NCBI GenBank assembly: GCA_009829735.1
Contig: CM020620.1
Coordinates: 6,526,545 to 6,590,544, forward strand
Direction: 5' to 3'
DNA from: Pyropia yezoensis
Taxonomy: Eukaryota; Rhodophyta; Bangiophyceae; Bangiales; Bangiaceae
Length of the DNA: 64,000 nucleotides
The notes beneath the pieces were generated by a model that was not told where the DNA came from, did not search any database, and saw nothing but the letters and a program-made list of their open reading frames with translations. Made by a program: the position numbers and the translations under genes. This document shows positions 33,635-44,908 of this stretch, in pieces. The number at the start of each line of letters is the position of its first letter. The stretch's first letter is position 1.

Positions 33635-35129
33635 CCTCGCCTCTGCGATAGGCGAACCTGGCCAACTCGGCCAGGTTCGCCCGGGCAGTGTTATGCTCCC
33701 GGGTCTCCATCCGGACTGACCAATGGAGTCCCTCCACAAACCGACTCTTCACCACAGCTTGTGGATGAAGAAACCCACAAAGATTGTTGAGCTTACGGAC
33801 TCGCTCCGCAAAGGACAACTCGTCCTCCGCCTCTTCCTGATGGGCTTGCGTAAACTCCTCGACTTGAGAAGCCAACGCTGCCTCATCAACCATGGCTCTC
33901 AACAACCAGTTGACGAGCTCCAAATAGGACGTCACCTCCCCAGCGCCTCCACTTGAGGAGCTGGGCATGACGGACATAAGTTCTGTCCGTAGGTCGCCCT
34001 TCGTAAACTCCTGTAGCATGTAAAAAGCCATGCCTTCCCTTATGGCATTGTCGTCACAGGCTTTTGTGAAACGACGTAGGAACTCAAAGACACGGAGGGG
34101 GGGAGTTCCATCCCACTCCGCTCTGTGCCCAAAAGAATGAAGTGCATTCTTCTTGGCACGGCCCATAGCTCGGGCCTGGTCAGGACCATACGCCACCGAC
34201 TTGTTGTGGAGAGCGTAGGTCTCACAGTCAAAGATCCGCTGGTAGACCGGGTTGGCTACCTGAATCTTGGGCGGCACCTCACGTTGAGGGAACAGCCGCT
34301 GTGGCACTGGGGTAAGTCCACCCTCAGTGCCTGTAGTCTGGTACGGCGAGCTTGGTGTAGCCGCCGGCGTTTCCGAGGGGAACTCCCCCGTGAAGGGCGT
34401 ACGCCCCACCGCGTATGGTGTGGCTCCCTCGTTGGGAGTCACAGGTGTCGCCCCCAGTTCGGGGCGACCCGAGGTAGGCGTCAGGAGAGATTCCCCCTGC
34501 GCCTGCGGGCTCGAAAGCCCCAATCCGGTCTGGACATTAAGGCCATCTGGCAAACTCGCCACAATCTGATTCAGAATAGTATTCGTCATCGTGACCACCA
34601 GGTCCGGCAAAGTCTGCCGCAACACATTGGTCGCCTCCCGACGGACAGTTTCCGCGAGGAGTGGATTGACGACTCCAGTTGAGTCTCGGTCCGCCTCCGG
34701 GAGTCCACCTGAGGGGTAATCACGTTCCTCAGGGGTCTCAACCGGGGGCATGGGCGCGAGCCCATCGCCGACCAACGGAGGTCCACCGTCCTCCGAAAGC
34801 CTAGTTGGCGACGGCTCCAAGCCAAAGTTGGCTCCAACCCGAGTGGAACCCGCGGGGACAGTCCTCACCCCTTGGGACGTTCCCGTTGAGTATACCACAC
34901 GGTGGCCAGACTTCGGCCCACCCACATCAGAAGTGTCACCCGAGTGAACTCCCGACTGAGTCGGGGTGGCCTGTTGCCCGCCCGTACTTCCAGTCCTGCT
35001 GGATTGAGGGACCTCTAGTCCCTCTGCGACCCCAGGTAAACCCACCTGTGTCTCACCAGTATTCAAAGGCACTGAAGTACGTGCGTCACCCGTGTACTCC
35101 CCGGACGACGGGGGGTCCGAGCTAGCCAT
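33635..35129 (-). CDS. Gag of C#2, N-terminal part (split by A#2, in inverted piece)
   Basis: Starts at ATG 35129 (MASSDPP) and runs 1495 nt to the A#2 insertion after ARFAYRRGE. The C-terminal part is at 44909-45365 on the plus strand. Removing one copy of the CGAGG duplication gives 1947 nt, 648 aa. The middle holds the capsid-like block (VFEFLRRFTKACDDNAIREG, LNNLCGFLHPQAVVKSRFVE). It differs from the C#1 copy at several Pro/Ser/Thr positions. Confidence 0.9.
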
Positions 35130-35248
35130 GTTGGCTGACGATCCGTATGACACGGTCCAAGACCACCGTTCCTCTGAGACAGAGGGCCCCCTACACCCGG
35201 GTGCACCCGGAGGTAAAGTTTACCTCTATCCCCTGCTGCTCCACCAAA

Positions 35249-35717
35249 TGTGGCAAAAACCACAAGTACACACGGCACCCAAGTTGGGGCGGTGTGCCAG
35301 GGCTGCCTCCCGTGGCGGGGGAACCGGAAGAAGTGCAAGTCGCACACACTCTGTCCCTGTTGTGGGGCAAACCCCCCACGGACAAACAAGAAGATGGTGT
35401 GTGGTCCAACAGTTTCTTGGTCGGGACGGGGACGCAGGGCCAAGCCCCGCTGTCCCTCCCCTTATCCCCCCAGGGTCCACTCAGAATCTCGCCACTCAGA
35501 ATCTCCCACCCCAGCACCTGCCCACCGGGCCACACGAAAATTCAAGACGATAAATGCAGAAAACCCTCAAATCCAAGTTGGATTTACTACTAAGCTAACT
35601 ATCCCAAACTTAGGGAATATGGACCCAAATGCAGGGGGAGGAACGGATCAGGCTAGTGGCTTGCCGCCCCTTGCATGGCACGTGTTGCCCCCCTACCTGG
35701 GGGTCAATACTGCCACA
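35249..35717 (-). repeat. LTR C (internal LTR between C#1 and C#2, in inverted piece)
   Basis: 469 bp, minus as written. On its 5' side (own strand) it abuts truncated pol of C#1 after caaagt, and on its 3' side it is followed by the primer-binding site and gag of C#2. It therefore acts as the 5' LTR of C#2 inserted in C#1 pol. Confidence 0.92.
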
Positions 35718-38700
35718 ACTTTGACCACGTCCTGTCCGTTCACTGTGCGGACCCCATCGTCACTTTCGATGGTGAAGCGCCGCCCATCAGTACGAAGAAC
35801 CTGGTACGGTCCATTCGTCTGGAATACCAGCTTACCCCCAGTTGGGGTGTGCGAGTGTACCAGCACCCAGTCACCCTGCTCGGGGACATGTTTAGCATTG
35901 CGCACCTTTTTGTCAAAGGTACGCTTGTAGCGCTTTTGTGCTTTGTCCATCTCAGCCCTGACTTTAGGGATGAGGTTTTCAAGCCTAGCGGCGAACTCCG
36001 CCTTACTCTCAGTAGGAGTAGGCGTACTGCCACCATCCTCCCTAGTTGGGAGCGACCGCCGCACGGCAATAGACCGCACGCGACGGGGGGTCACAAAAGC
36101 GAGGGGTACTTCCCCTGTAGATGAGTGAACCTGCGAATTGTAGGCAGTAGTAAGGATAGAAATGTATTGGTCCCACGTCTTCACGTGCTCACTCACATAG
36201 TGGCGCAGCTGCCTAACAATAGTTTTGTTGAAGCGCTCCACCTGCCCATTAGTTTGTGGGTGGTAGGGGGTGGCATAGTTTGCCTTAACCCCCAACATAT
36301 CCAGCACTCCCTGAAACAGTACAGACGCAAATTGCGGTCCATTGTCCGATAGTGTACTATCTGGGATGCCATACGCGGCAACCCGGTGATCTAGGAAGGC
36401 TGACACGACCGACATGGCCGTGATCTCTGCCAGTGGGATCGCTCGCGTAAGTTTCGTGAAGCGGTCACAGATGACCAGGAGGTACTGGTTGCCCTCCTCG
36501 GTCACGGGCAGTGGCCCAAGGATGTCCATCGCCAACGCGGCGAAGGGCTCCTTGGCCGGGAACAATAGCATAGCCGTAGTAGGCCGCCGTTCCATCAGAC
36601 GATTCTGTGCACAACTTGTGCAGGCAGCCACCCAACTGTAGATGTCCACCACCATGGACGGCCAGTAGTACCTGGTCCTCAGGGTCTGGTACAGTTTACT
36701 AGACCCCAGGTGTCCACCCGTGGGAGCGTTGTGCTCCCTCTCAAGGATACTGTCCTTGAATGATGCGGGGACGACAAGTTGTTCGGTCCCCTGGAATACC
36801 CCCCTCCTCATGAGGAGGCCATCGTCTCCCAGAAAGAAGCGCGTCTCAACCACTGTATCCAGTATATCCCTCTGCGACTTGCAGAAGGGATCCTCGGCCT
36901 GGGCCTTCACCACCTCGTCCAGGGACAGGGGCAAGTACTTCTTGTTCCCTGGCGCCTCGGGGTTCAACGCCTGACCCGAGCGCGTGACTACCCCCCCGAT
37001 GGGGATGTCCTCATCGACTGGGTTAGTGTCCAGCCCCTCGGTAGGTACCCGAGAGAGGCCGTCGGCAAGGGCATGTTGCCTGCCAGGTCGGTATTCAATG
37101 TCAAAGTTGAAGGGTGCCAGTCGCACCCTCCACCGGTTGAGACGAGTGTTCGTACAGTCCGTCTTAAAGATGAACTGCAACGCGCGGTGGTCACAGCGGA
37201 TGAGGAACTTCTCACCCTCCAGGTAGTGACGAAGTGACGTCACCGCCCACACCACTGCGAGTCCTTCCAACTCGGTGACTCCGTAGTTCTTCTCGGCCGA
37301 GTTCAGCCCCTTACTAAAGTATCCCACCGGCAAGTACTCCTTGTCCGGCTGCTGCTGAAGCAACACACAACCAAGTTGGTCGTAGCTAGCGTCCACATCC
37401 AGGATGTAGTGGCCTCCCAACCTGGGAATAGCCAAGATGGGGGGCTTCAGCAGAAGGTCCCGAAGAGTCTCAAAGGATTCCTGCTCCACCCGACTTGGGG
37501 GAGGCAGGTTCTTCGGTAGCGTTGAGCTCACTAGCTCATTCAACGGCTTCGCCACCTTGGCGAAGCCCTTGGTGAAACGTCGGTACACGTTACACATCCC
37601 GAGGAAGCTCCTCATCTGGGTCTGGGTCCGGGGGTACTGAGCCTTACGAATGGCCCTCAAGTTCTTCTCGTTAACACTGAGACGCCCCGGACGGACAACA
37701 TGTCCCAAGTATTCCACCTCTTGAGTAAAGAGGTGGCACTTACTCGCCTTCAGTGACACACCGGCGTCAGCAAGTAGCTTGAACACCTGGCCAAGATGGC
37801 CAATGTGTTCCTCCGGACTTCGGGAGAACACAATGATATCGTCTAGGTACACAAGACAGATCTGCCACCGTACTCCGGCCAGAATCATGTCCATAGCGCG
37901 CTGGAAAGTTGCCGGCGCGTGACACAGACCAAACGGTAGGCGTTTGCACTGGTAGGTACCACAGTGACAGGTAAAGGTAGTTTTATGCCTGTCCTCCGGG
38001 GCAATGGGAATTTGCCAGTACCCCGCGTTACAGTCCAGGGTAGAGAACACGTTTGCCTCCCCCAGAGAGTCCAGACAGTCATCCATCCTAGGTAGGGGAT
38101 AACTGTCCTTCACCGTGCTCTCGTTGAGCTTACGGTAGTCGATACAAAACCGGGGGGTCCCATCAACTTTGGGGACGATAACCACCGGACTCGCCCACTC
38201 GGCGTTGCTGGCCTCGATCACATCGAGGGCCTCCATGCGAGCAACTTGCTCCTTAACGAGGGCCCTTGAACGAGGTCCTCCCCTATACGGTTGTTGGCGT
38301 ATAGGGGGTGCACCGGGCTTCAACTCGATCCGGTGTTGGGTGGCTCTCATGAGTCCCAATTGACCATCCCACAACTTGTGATATTGGTCCAAGAGGCGTT
38401 CAACTTGAACCCTCAACCTGGGGGGGACACCCTCCATGTTCACATGGGGACGAGGAGAGGTGGCCGACTTGGCTTGATGCTTCTCCTTTCCGGACTTCGG
38501 GTCGCTACTTGCGCCCGCGTTGAGGGTGACCGCTACTACCGGTCCCTCATGTTGGTCGATATAGCCGAACTTGGCTCCCGACTTGAAGTACTTGGGCGTC
38601 GGGCTCAGGTTCATCACCTGGATCCTCCACGGGACTCCGGCTGTGGAGTCCATCGTGCCAAGGGAAACATGCACTTGGAGCTTGCGAGCAAGACGGGGGT

Positions 38701-39418
38701 GAGGGTGCACCAACCCGTTCCCCGTAAAATCAGTTACAACATCAACGTGCGCCACCGAGTTGGGGGGCAACGTGACTTTGCGGGCTAGACGCAGGGTAGC
38801 AGTAAACCCTTCCCTCACAGAGCAAACAGGCTTCGACTGTGAGACTGTCACAGGAGCCACAGACTTTCCCTTACCAAGGATGGGGATAGTCTCCCCATTC
38901 ATCAACTTGACCCAGTACTCAGGGCCACAAATCAAAGGCACTTGTGTAACAACATAAGGGGTACCCAGAAGCAGGGGTACCGATATATTCTCAACTACTC
39001 CATAGGTCACGTCGACCTCATGGGTCCCCAACCTAGTTGGTAGGGTCACGGCACCAACGATGGGAAGTACCCCACCATTGATATCGATCAGATGGTCAGC
39101 TTTAGACTTCCAGCGTTGGAGCTTCATCTCCTTTGGTCATAGCGACTTGCGTATCAAGGAGGCTCCTGACCCGGTATCAAGTACGATACGGGTACAGCAT
39201 GCACGGCCGGGGGCAAGTTGCACCCGTCCAGCCACCTGGAAGTTCTCACCCGTCAGCACCGCGATGACCCGACGTGGGTTTACGTTCTTGGGGAGTCCTA
39301 CCCGAGGTGGGCGGACTCCCTTAGGTCGCCGCAGTATCCGGCACGGTTGGTTCGTCCTCCTGGCCCACTTGGCCGAGGCTGCCGTTGTGAGCTTCGGACG
39401 ACCAGCCCCAACGGTCAT
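35718..39418 (-). pseudogene. Pol of C#1, truncated and with a nonsense codon
   Basis: Begins at ATG 39418 (MTVGAGRPKL). A TGA at 39137-39139 replaces the TTA leucine codon of the intact copy, just after the protease motif LDTGSGASLIRKSL. The rest is open: reverse transcriptase with YLDDIIVFS, RNase H, and integrase with H2C2 and D,D,E motifs. It then ends abruptly at 35718 after NGQDVVKV, where LTR C follows. The chromodomain tail and the antisense ORF are absent. This copy cannot make a full polyprotein without readthrough. Confidence 0.9.
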
Positions 39419-40447
39419 TCGTTTCCCGCCGACTTGGCGTCCGAATCTGAGGGCGGGGAGGAAGACGACGAGTCCGAGGACGACGTGTCCGCCTCCTCCG
39501 CCGAGGGTGTGGCGACCGCAACGACCGGTCGAGACCCACCCTCGCGGCGTGAACGTACTTCGTTCGTAGCCGACTTTTTACTCGCATTCCTAACAAGTTG
39601 TTGGATGCGTTTACTCAACTTGGGGCAATCATATGCCCAGTGACCATCGGAGTTGCAGTTCCAACACCGATGGTCCGTTCCGGGAGGGGTCTTCCCAACT
39701 GGGGAAGACGAAGGGATACCCTGGGAAGTTCCCACGGCAGCTACCACCCTCTCCTTGCGGATTCGGCGTGCCTCTCTCAACTCTCTGGCCTGGCGCGCCT
39801 CCTCCCGTTCCTTGGCCAACTCGGCCTGACGCTCCTGGCGTTGTTCCTCCCGCAACTTGCGGTAGGCCTCGCCTCTGCGATAGGCGAACCTGGCCAACTC
39901 GGCCAGGTTCGCCCGGGCAGTGTTATGCTCCCGGGTCTCCATCCGGACTGACCAATGGAGTCCCTCCACAAACCGACTCTTCACCACAGCTTGTGGATGA
40001 AGAAACCCACAAAGATTGTTGAGCTTACGGACTCGCTCCGCAAAGGACAACTCGTCCTCCGCCTCTTCCTGATGGGCTTGCGTAAACTCCTCGACTTGAG
40101 AAGCCAACGCTGCCTCATCAACCATGGCTCTCAACAACCAGTTGACGAGCTCCAAATAGGACGTCACCTCCCCAGCGCCTCCACTTGAGGAGCTGGGCAT
40201 GACGGACATAAGTTCTGTCCGTAGGTCGCCCTTCGTAAACTCCTGTAGCATGTAAAAAGCCATGCCTTCCCTTATGGCATTGTCGTCACAGGCTTTTGTG
40301 AAACGACGTAGGAACTCAAAGACACGGAGGGGGGGAGTTCCATCCCACTCCGCTTTGTGCCCAAAAGAATGAAGTGCATTCTTCTTGGCACGGCCCATGG
40401 CTCGGGCCTGGTCAGGACCATACGCCACCGACTTGTTGTGGAGGGCG
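39415..40447 (-). CDS. Gag of C#1, C-terminal part (in inverted piece)
   Basis: Continuation of the gag begun at 26003. It starts at the CGCCC duplication (40443-40447) and reads LHNKSVAYGPDQARAMGRAK. It includes a charged coiled-coil-like stretch (EEQRQERQAELAKEREEARQ) and a CCHC zinc knuckle (CWNCNSDGHWAYDC), and ends GNE at 39415. Its stop overlaps the pol ATG as ATGA. Confidence 0.9.
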
Positions 40448-40810
40448 TGTAGCAATATGGTTGTCCGTATTGTGACCCTAATATCAGGGGGGCTACTTCT
40501 AACCCTTAACTTTCAATTTGATAGTTCGTACTGGTCACGGTATCTATAAGTTACGTATGACCAGAGGGACTTGCATCTTGGGGTGGAGGGTAGTTAGTAG
40601 TGTCTCCGAGGGTTTATAACGAGGGGGCCGGTGGCGAATCCACCGCCGGCCAAGGTAGAACAACAAACCCCTCCCATTTGGGCTCCCATCTTGGTCCCGT
40701 GGCTTGCGCTCCAAGGACAGCAACCTTGGCCTCCCGGTGACGTTGGTGCCGATCCCCCTTGGTGAGTGTTCCCTGAGAGTGGACGCGCGACGGATCCCTA
40801 TTGTGCTACA
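40448..40810 (+). repeat. LTR A (5' LTR of A#1, in inverted piece)
   Basis: 363 bp, partner of 26922-27284 by shared variants. On its left is gggcg (40443-40447), the reverse complement of the CGCCC before the partner LTR, so the pair flanks one insertion. Confidence 0.92.
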
Positions 40811-40828
40811 TTGGTGGAGCAGCAGGGG
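40811..40828 (+). promoter_or_regulatory. Primer-binding site of A#1
   Basis: ttggtggagcagcagggg directly after the LTR. It starts TGG one base in, as expected for pairing with a tRNA 3' CCA end. The same 18 nt follows the other family A 5' LTRs (24313-24330; 44528-44545 in reverse), and the core also follows LTR C. The tRNA is not identified. Confidence 0.75.
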
Positions 40829-41179
40829 NNNNNNNNNNNNNNNNNNNNNNNNNNNNNNNNNNNNNNNNNNNNNNNNNNNNNNNNNNNNNNNNNNNNNNNN
40901 NNNNNNNNNNNNNNNNNNNNNNNNNNNNNNNNNNNNNNNNNNNNNNNNNNNNNNNNNNNNNNNNNNNNNNNNNNNNNNNNNNNNNNNNNNNNNNNNNNNN
41001 NNNNNNNNNNNNNNNNNNNNNNNNNNNNNNNNNNNNNNNNNNNNNNNNNNNNNNNNNNNNNNNNNNNNNNNNNNNNNNNNNNNNNNNNNNNNNNNNNNNN
41101 NNNNNNNNNNNNNNNNNNNNNNNNNNNNNNNNNNNNNNNNNNNNNNNNNNNNNNNNNNNNNNNNNNNNNNNNNNNNNNN
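40829..41179. other. Assembly gap, 351 N
   Basis: Sits between a family A 5' LTR/primer site (left, plus) and family A protease (right, minus). These cannot be neighbours in one element, which supports mis-orientation of the piece to the left. Confidence 0.95.
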
Positions 41180-42129
41180 AGGATAGTTCCCTTCGGGAGG
41201 GTGACTGCCTTACGGCGATAGTTCGCCATCACTAGGAGGGACGACCCTCCTGCTGGGAGGTCTATGAGACCGTTGGCCATGGTCAACCCATGGCGCTTGT
41301 ACGTCCGTAGGTTGGACTGGACTCTGCAGATGCCTGCGAGGTCGCAGTTAACCGGGAGGACTGTCTCCGACAACGGCTCAAAGCGAGTTCGCTTGGCCAA
41401 CCGAAGTGTCTTCGGCTCGACGCTTGCGTACACCTCAGCCACGTTAACGTGGCTTCCTTGTAGCGTCAGGTCCCTGACGATAGCCGTGTGTCCTCGCTTC
41501 GTCCCGTCGGCTTCTTGAAGCTCGACGGTCCTCCGGCCTGGCCGGATTGCATCAACGTGAACGTTGATGAAGGTGCACCCCAGTATGCAGGGCACCGATA
41601 GCGTTTCACATACCAGGAAGTCAACTTCCGTAGTGAGATCCCCGATGGTAACCTGCAGCGACATCGCTGCGGTCGTACGAATGAGTCGACCATTTGCGTC
41701 CTTGATGGTGGGTCCCCGAGTCACTCTGACTCGTGGAAGCCACTTGTCCGGGAGGGTATCCTTCCGGATAAGGTTGGGTCCAGCCCCTGTATCCAGTACA
41801 GGGTAGTACGATCGTGTCGATTGGGGGTCAACCCCCAGTGTGGCTGATACCTTGAAGTTCTCCAAGGTAAACAACACATGTCCTACACCGATATCCGGTG
41901 TAGCTCGGGCATCCTGAACAGGGCCCTTGTCTGGTTCAACGTGACGGGGCTTCCCGTCCTCTCCTCCCAACCTTGGAGGTTGGTCATCAATCCCCTGACG
42001 CCGTGTCGTCGGGGCCGGAAGGTGTACCCGGGGGTTGATGCGGCGTCGGCTCAACCGCGCTCTCCGTGGGGCTTTCCCCGCGGTACTCCGGGGTGGCTTG
42101 CTTGGGTGACCCCAGCGCCCCCCGGTCAT
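41180..42129 (-). CDS. Family A pol N-terminus with aspartic protease, cut by gap
   Basis: Starts at ATG 42129 (MTGGRWGHPSKPPR), overlapping the end of gag by about 143 nt in another frame. About 316 codons are open to the gap at 41179. Retroviral-type aspartic protease motif: YYPVLDTGAGPNLIRKDTLP, with a downstream hydrophobic block (VDFLVCETLSVPCILGCTFI). The region after it resembles the protease-to-RT linker of family C pol. RT and later domains should follow in the missing sequence. Confidence 0.83.
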
Positions 42130-44320
42130 CCTTCCTCTTACTCGTTTCCCGCCCTTGGTAGGGTGCTGTCCGCCGGGACATCCGGCTGAGGAGGTGCCCC
42201 CTCGACGGCCAGTACTCCACCTGGAGCTGGCTGCCTACCCGGTGCGGGTCCGGGTGCTCGGGGGGATACCCCCCGGTGGATGCCTTGCGTTGCGCCGCTG
42301 CCCGCCGAGACTCCTCGGGGATGAGTGGGCAGGAAGACACCCAGTGCTGGGGATCCCCACACAACATACACCCGGACGTGCCGGTCCCCCCTTGAGGTCG
42401 CATCGGGGTAGCCCCGTAGCTACGGTTGCCTCCCTCGGGCGCCCGAGTGCCTGCTCCCTGGTAGGCCTTGGGTCCTTGGGTCAACCGGAACATGGACTCC
42501 CCCAACCGGTTGGGTCGGCCCGCAATCTGCGGGGGTGCCTCCGTGCGCACCGCCCATGTTGGCAAGGGTTGGTGAGGGTTACCCGTCACCGGGGAGTACC
42601 CCGTAGTCCGCACATACGGGACGCGCCGTCCCGTTCCTTCGTTGACCTGGAACTGGGTTCCAGCCGGGGCGATGTACGCTACCGTACCATGTTCATCAAT
42701 CACCGGCGTCGCCGGTAGCAACAGGTGGCCCTGTTGGTCGACTAGAGGGTCACCCTCACCAATAGGGGTATGTTCGGTCGCCACCAGTACTGGTGCGGCC
42801 TTACGTTCCACCTTCTCTTGCCTCGGTACCGGGGTAAGACTGGGCTTGCCTCCCTCACCCTTGGGCTTCGGGGCCAAGGCACACTCCGGGTGTAGAACCC
42901 GGTAGGCGTCCCCTAGGGACTTGCACATATGCATCAGTCGACTGAAGTTCGTCCGTGCCGTGTTGGCGCCCCGTGCGGATATCCGCACGTAGTTGGGTAC
43001 TCCTGCGAACAGGATGGCCCGTAGCTCCCCTTCTCCGAGGAGCTTCCCCAGCTCGTAGTCGAGCTCTTGGATCCGGCGTCCAAACATCTCCTCATCCTCC
43101 CAGGACTGGGCGGTGGCAGTGCGAAGGGCCCGATAGTGGTCCTCGCACTTGTCCTCACTGAGGTAGCTGCTCAGCAGCTCCTTCAATATCCCACGGTAAT
43201 CCATGGGGGTGGCCGCGACCCTCATTCCCGGCATCGGGGATGCCTGGCGAAGAATGCCTCGCACCCGTTCATCAACAAAGAACGGGAGGATCTCCGGGGC
43301 CAGCCCCTCGTTAACGAGCGCCTTGTCTGCGGCTGCCTTGAAGCTAGTCAAGAAGCCGATGACTGCCAACGGGCGTCCGTTCGGCCCCCCGAACATAGGG
43401 ACTCCCTTCATAAGGGTCTGCATAGAGCGGATCGCCCGATGCGACGTATTACGCATCGATTCCGATACGGGGGTAGAGCGGTCCTCCAAACGATAACGTT
43501 CCGGAGTAAGAACCGACCGGAAGACCTCGTTGACGATCTCCGTGTCAGCGTCCTGGATATCCAGTCGCTTAGCCAGTTGATGAGCGAACTCATCGGACTC
43601 CATCCGCTTCAGTAGGCTCGCAGTTACCTGCGCGGTCATAGCTTCCACCACTGAAGATGGTACTTCAGGCGTCGGCACCTCGGGAACCCGAGTTGCCGGG
43701 CCTCCTTCGTCGTGGGGGTACTGCGAGAGGGTACCCCCTCCCCCAATAACCGACTCTCCCCCGGCGTACGTATCCGCCGGGTCGTGTCCGCGGAGTCCGC
43801 TTCGGGTGCTCCGAGCGTATCGCTCCGTGTGACTCCGTTCCAACTCTGCCGACGAGTCGGACCCATACCCCATTGTGTCCGGGGGTTGTCCAGGAGTAGC
43901 AACACCGGGGTTGACCCTGGTGGACTCCGAAAGTAGTCCGGCCGGTTCGAACCGTACCGGTGTGGGAGGAACACGACGGGGTCCCGTCGTGTGCCGTGTT
44001 GACATCAACACTGCCATTGCGTCCTCCGTCCGATCTTGACGGGCGTCGAGCCCGGAAAACCGGGCCTCGATGCGGGCCAATGATGCCATCAGGGAATCCC
44101 CTGGTGAAGGAGGCGGCGGAGTGAGGTCGGTCGACGACAGTTGAGGCGGGCCCCCGCCTCCTGCCGTCCGAGCCGTGCCAAACGTCGATCCGGCACCGGA
44201 AAGCATTGGCGTCTCAATGTTATCGATCGGGTTCACGATCCCGGTTCCCGTAGTCACCTCCGGAGTCGGCGTCGACGCCGATCCGTCATCTTGAACGTTC
44301 CCCGTCTCTTGGGTAGACAT
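41987..44320 (-). CDS. Gag of family A (A#2), intact
   Basis: Structural polyprotein forming the particle and binding genomic RNA. ATG 44320 (MSTQETGNVQDDGS), 777 aa; a GTG two codons upstream is unlikely. Disordered N-terminus (about 1-215), then a helical capsid-like region (e.g. VIGFLTSFKAAADKALVNEG, FGRRIQELDYELGKLLGEGE). A CCHC zinc knuckle CMLCGDPQHWVSSC lies near residue 675, followed by a basic/Pro tail ending DTASGD. The pol frame starts inside its last 143 nt, so pol expression would need frameshifting or internal initiation. It matches the A#3 fragment at 24539. Confidence 0.9.
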   Translation of the reverse strand: MSTQETGNVQDDGSASTPTPEVTTGTGIVNPIDNIETPMLSGAGSTFGTARTAGGGGPPQLSSTDLTPPPPSPGDSLMASLARIEARFSGLDARQDRTEDAMAVLMSTRHTTGPRRVPPTPVRFEPAGLLSESTRVNPGVATPGQPPDTMGYGSDSSAELERSHTERYARSTRSGLRGHDPADTYAGGESVIGGGGTLSQYPHDEGGPATRVPEVPTPEVPSSVVEAMTAQVTASLLKRMESDEFAHQLAKRLDIQDADTEIVNEVFRSVLTPERYRLEDRSTPVSESMRNTSHRAIRSMQTLMKGVPMFGGPNGRPLAVIGFLTSFKAAADKALVNEGLAPEILPFFVDERVRGILRQASPMPGMRVAATPMDYRGILKELLSSYLSEDKCEDHYRALRTATAQSWEDEEMFGRRIQELDYELGKLLGEGELRAILFAGVPNYVRISARGANTARTNFSRLMHMCKSLGDAYRVLHPECALAPKPKGEGGKPSLTPVPRQEKVERKAAPVLVATEHTPIGEGDPLVDQQGHLLLPATPVIDEHGTVAYIAPAGTQFQVNEGTGRRVPYVRTTGYSPVTGNPHQPLPTWAVRTEAPPQIAGRPNRLGESMFRLTQGPKAYQGAGTRAPEGGNRSYGATPMRPQGGTGTSGCMLCGDPQHWVSSCPLIPEESRRAAAQRKASTGGYPPEHPDPHRVGSQLQVEYWPSRGHLLSRMSRRTAPYQGRETSKRKDDRGALGSPKQATPEYRGESPTESAVEPTPHQPPGTPSGPDDTASGD

Positions 44321-44545
44321 AGTCACAATCAGTCCACCGACGCAACGATCACCACGAATAAGAGAGCGAGGGGGTAGATTGGGGAGAGCAACAGTAGGTC
44401 ACCGTCACAGGTAAAAGCTCAACACAATCGATCAGGTCGCAACACCACGAGTACAAGAAAAGGACCGGATCCCTATCCGTGTGCCAGGGCCGAAGACGGC
44501 GTCACCACAAGGGTGACGGAAACCCGTCCCCTGCTGCTCCACCAA

Positions 44546-44908
44546 TGTAGCACAATAGGAATCCGTCGCACGTCCACTCTCAGGGAACACTCACCAAGGG
44601 GGATCGGCACCAACGTCACCGGGAGGCCAAGGTTGCTGTCCTTGGAGCGCAAGCCACGGGACCAAGATGGGAGCCCAAATGGGAGGGGTTTGTTGTTCTA
44701 CCTTGGCCGGCGGTGGATTCGCCACCGGCCCCCTCGTTATAAACCCTCGGAGACACTACTAACTACCCTCCACCCCAAGATGCAAGTCCCTCTGGTCATA
44801 CGTAACTTATAGATACCGTGACCAGCTCGGACTCTCGAATTGAAAGTTAAGGATTAGAAGTAGCCCCCCTAATATTAGGGTCACAATACGGACAACCATA
44901 TTGCTACA
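44546..44908 (-). repeat. LTR A (5' LTR of A#2)
   Basis: 363 bp, partner of 33272-33634 by shared variants. Target duplication cgagg follows at 44909-44913. The primer-binding site is 44528-44545 in reverse. Confidence 0.92.

Larger units (their letters stand above)
41180..44908 (-). mobile_element. Retrotransposon A#2, 5' part (3' part at 30340-33634)
   Basis: From right to left: 5' LTR, primer-binding site, gag and the start of pol up to the gap. The 3' LTR and antisense ORF are in the inverted piece. Reverse transcriptase, RNase H and integrase of family A are not present anywhere in the window and presumably lie in the gaps. Confidence 0.82.

Noticed and set aside
36125-39100. Many 60-170 codon ORFs antisense to C#1 pol
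   Set aside because: All lie opposite a conserved polymerase/integrase frame and none continues across domain boundaries; unlike the antisense ORF beyond pol, they are by-products.
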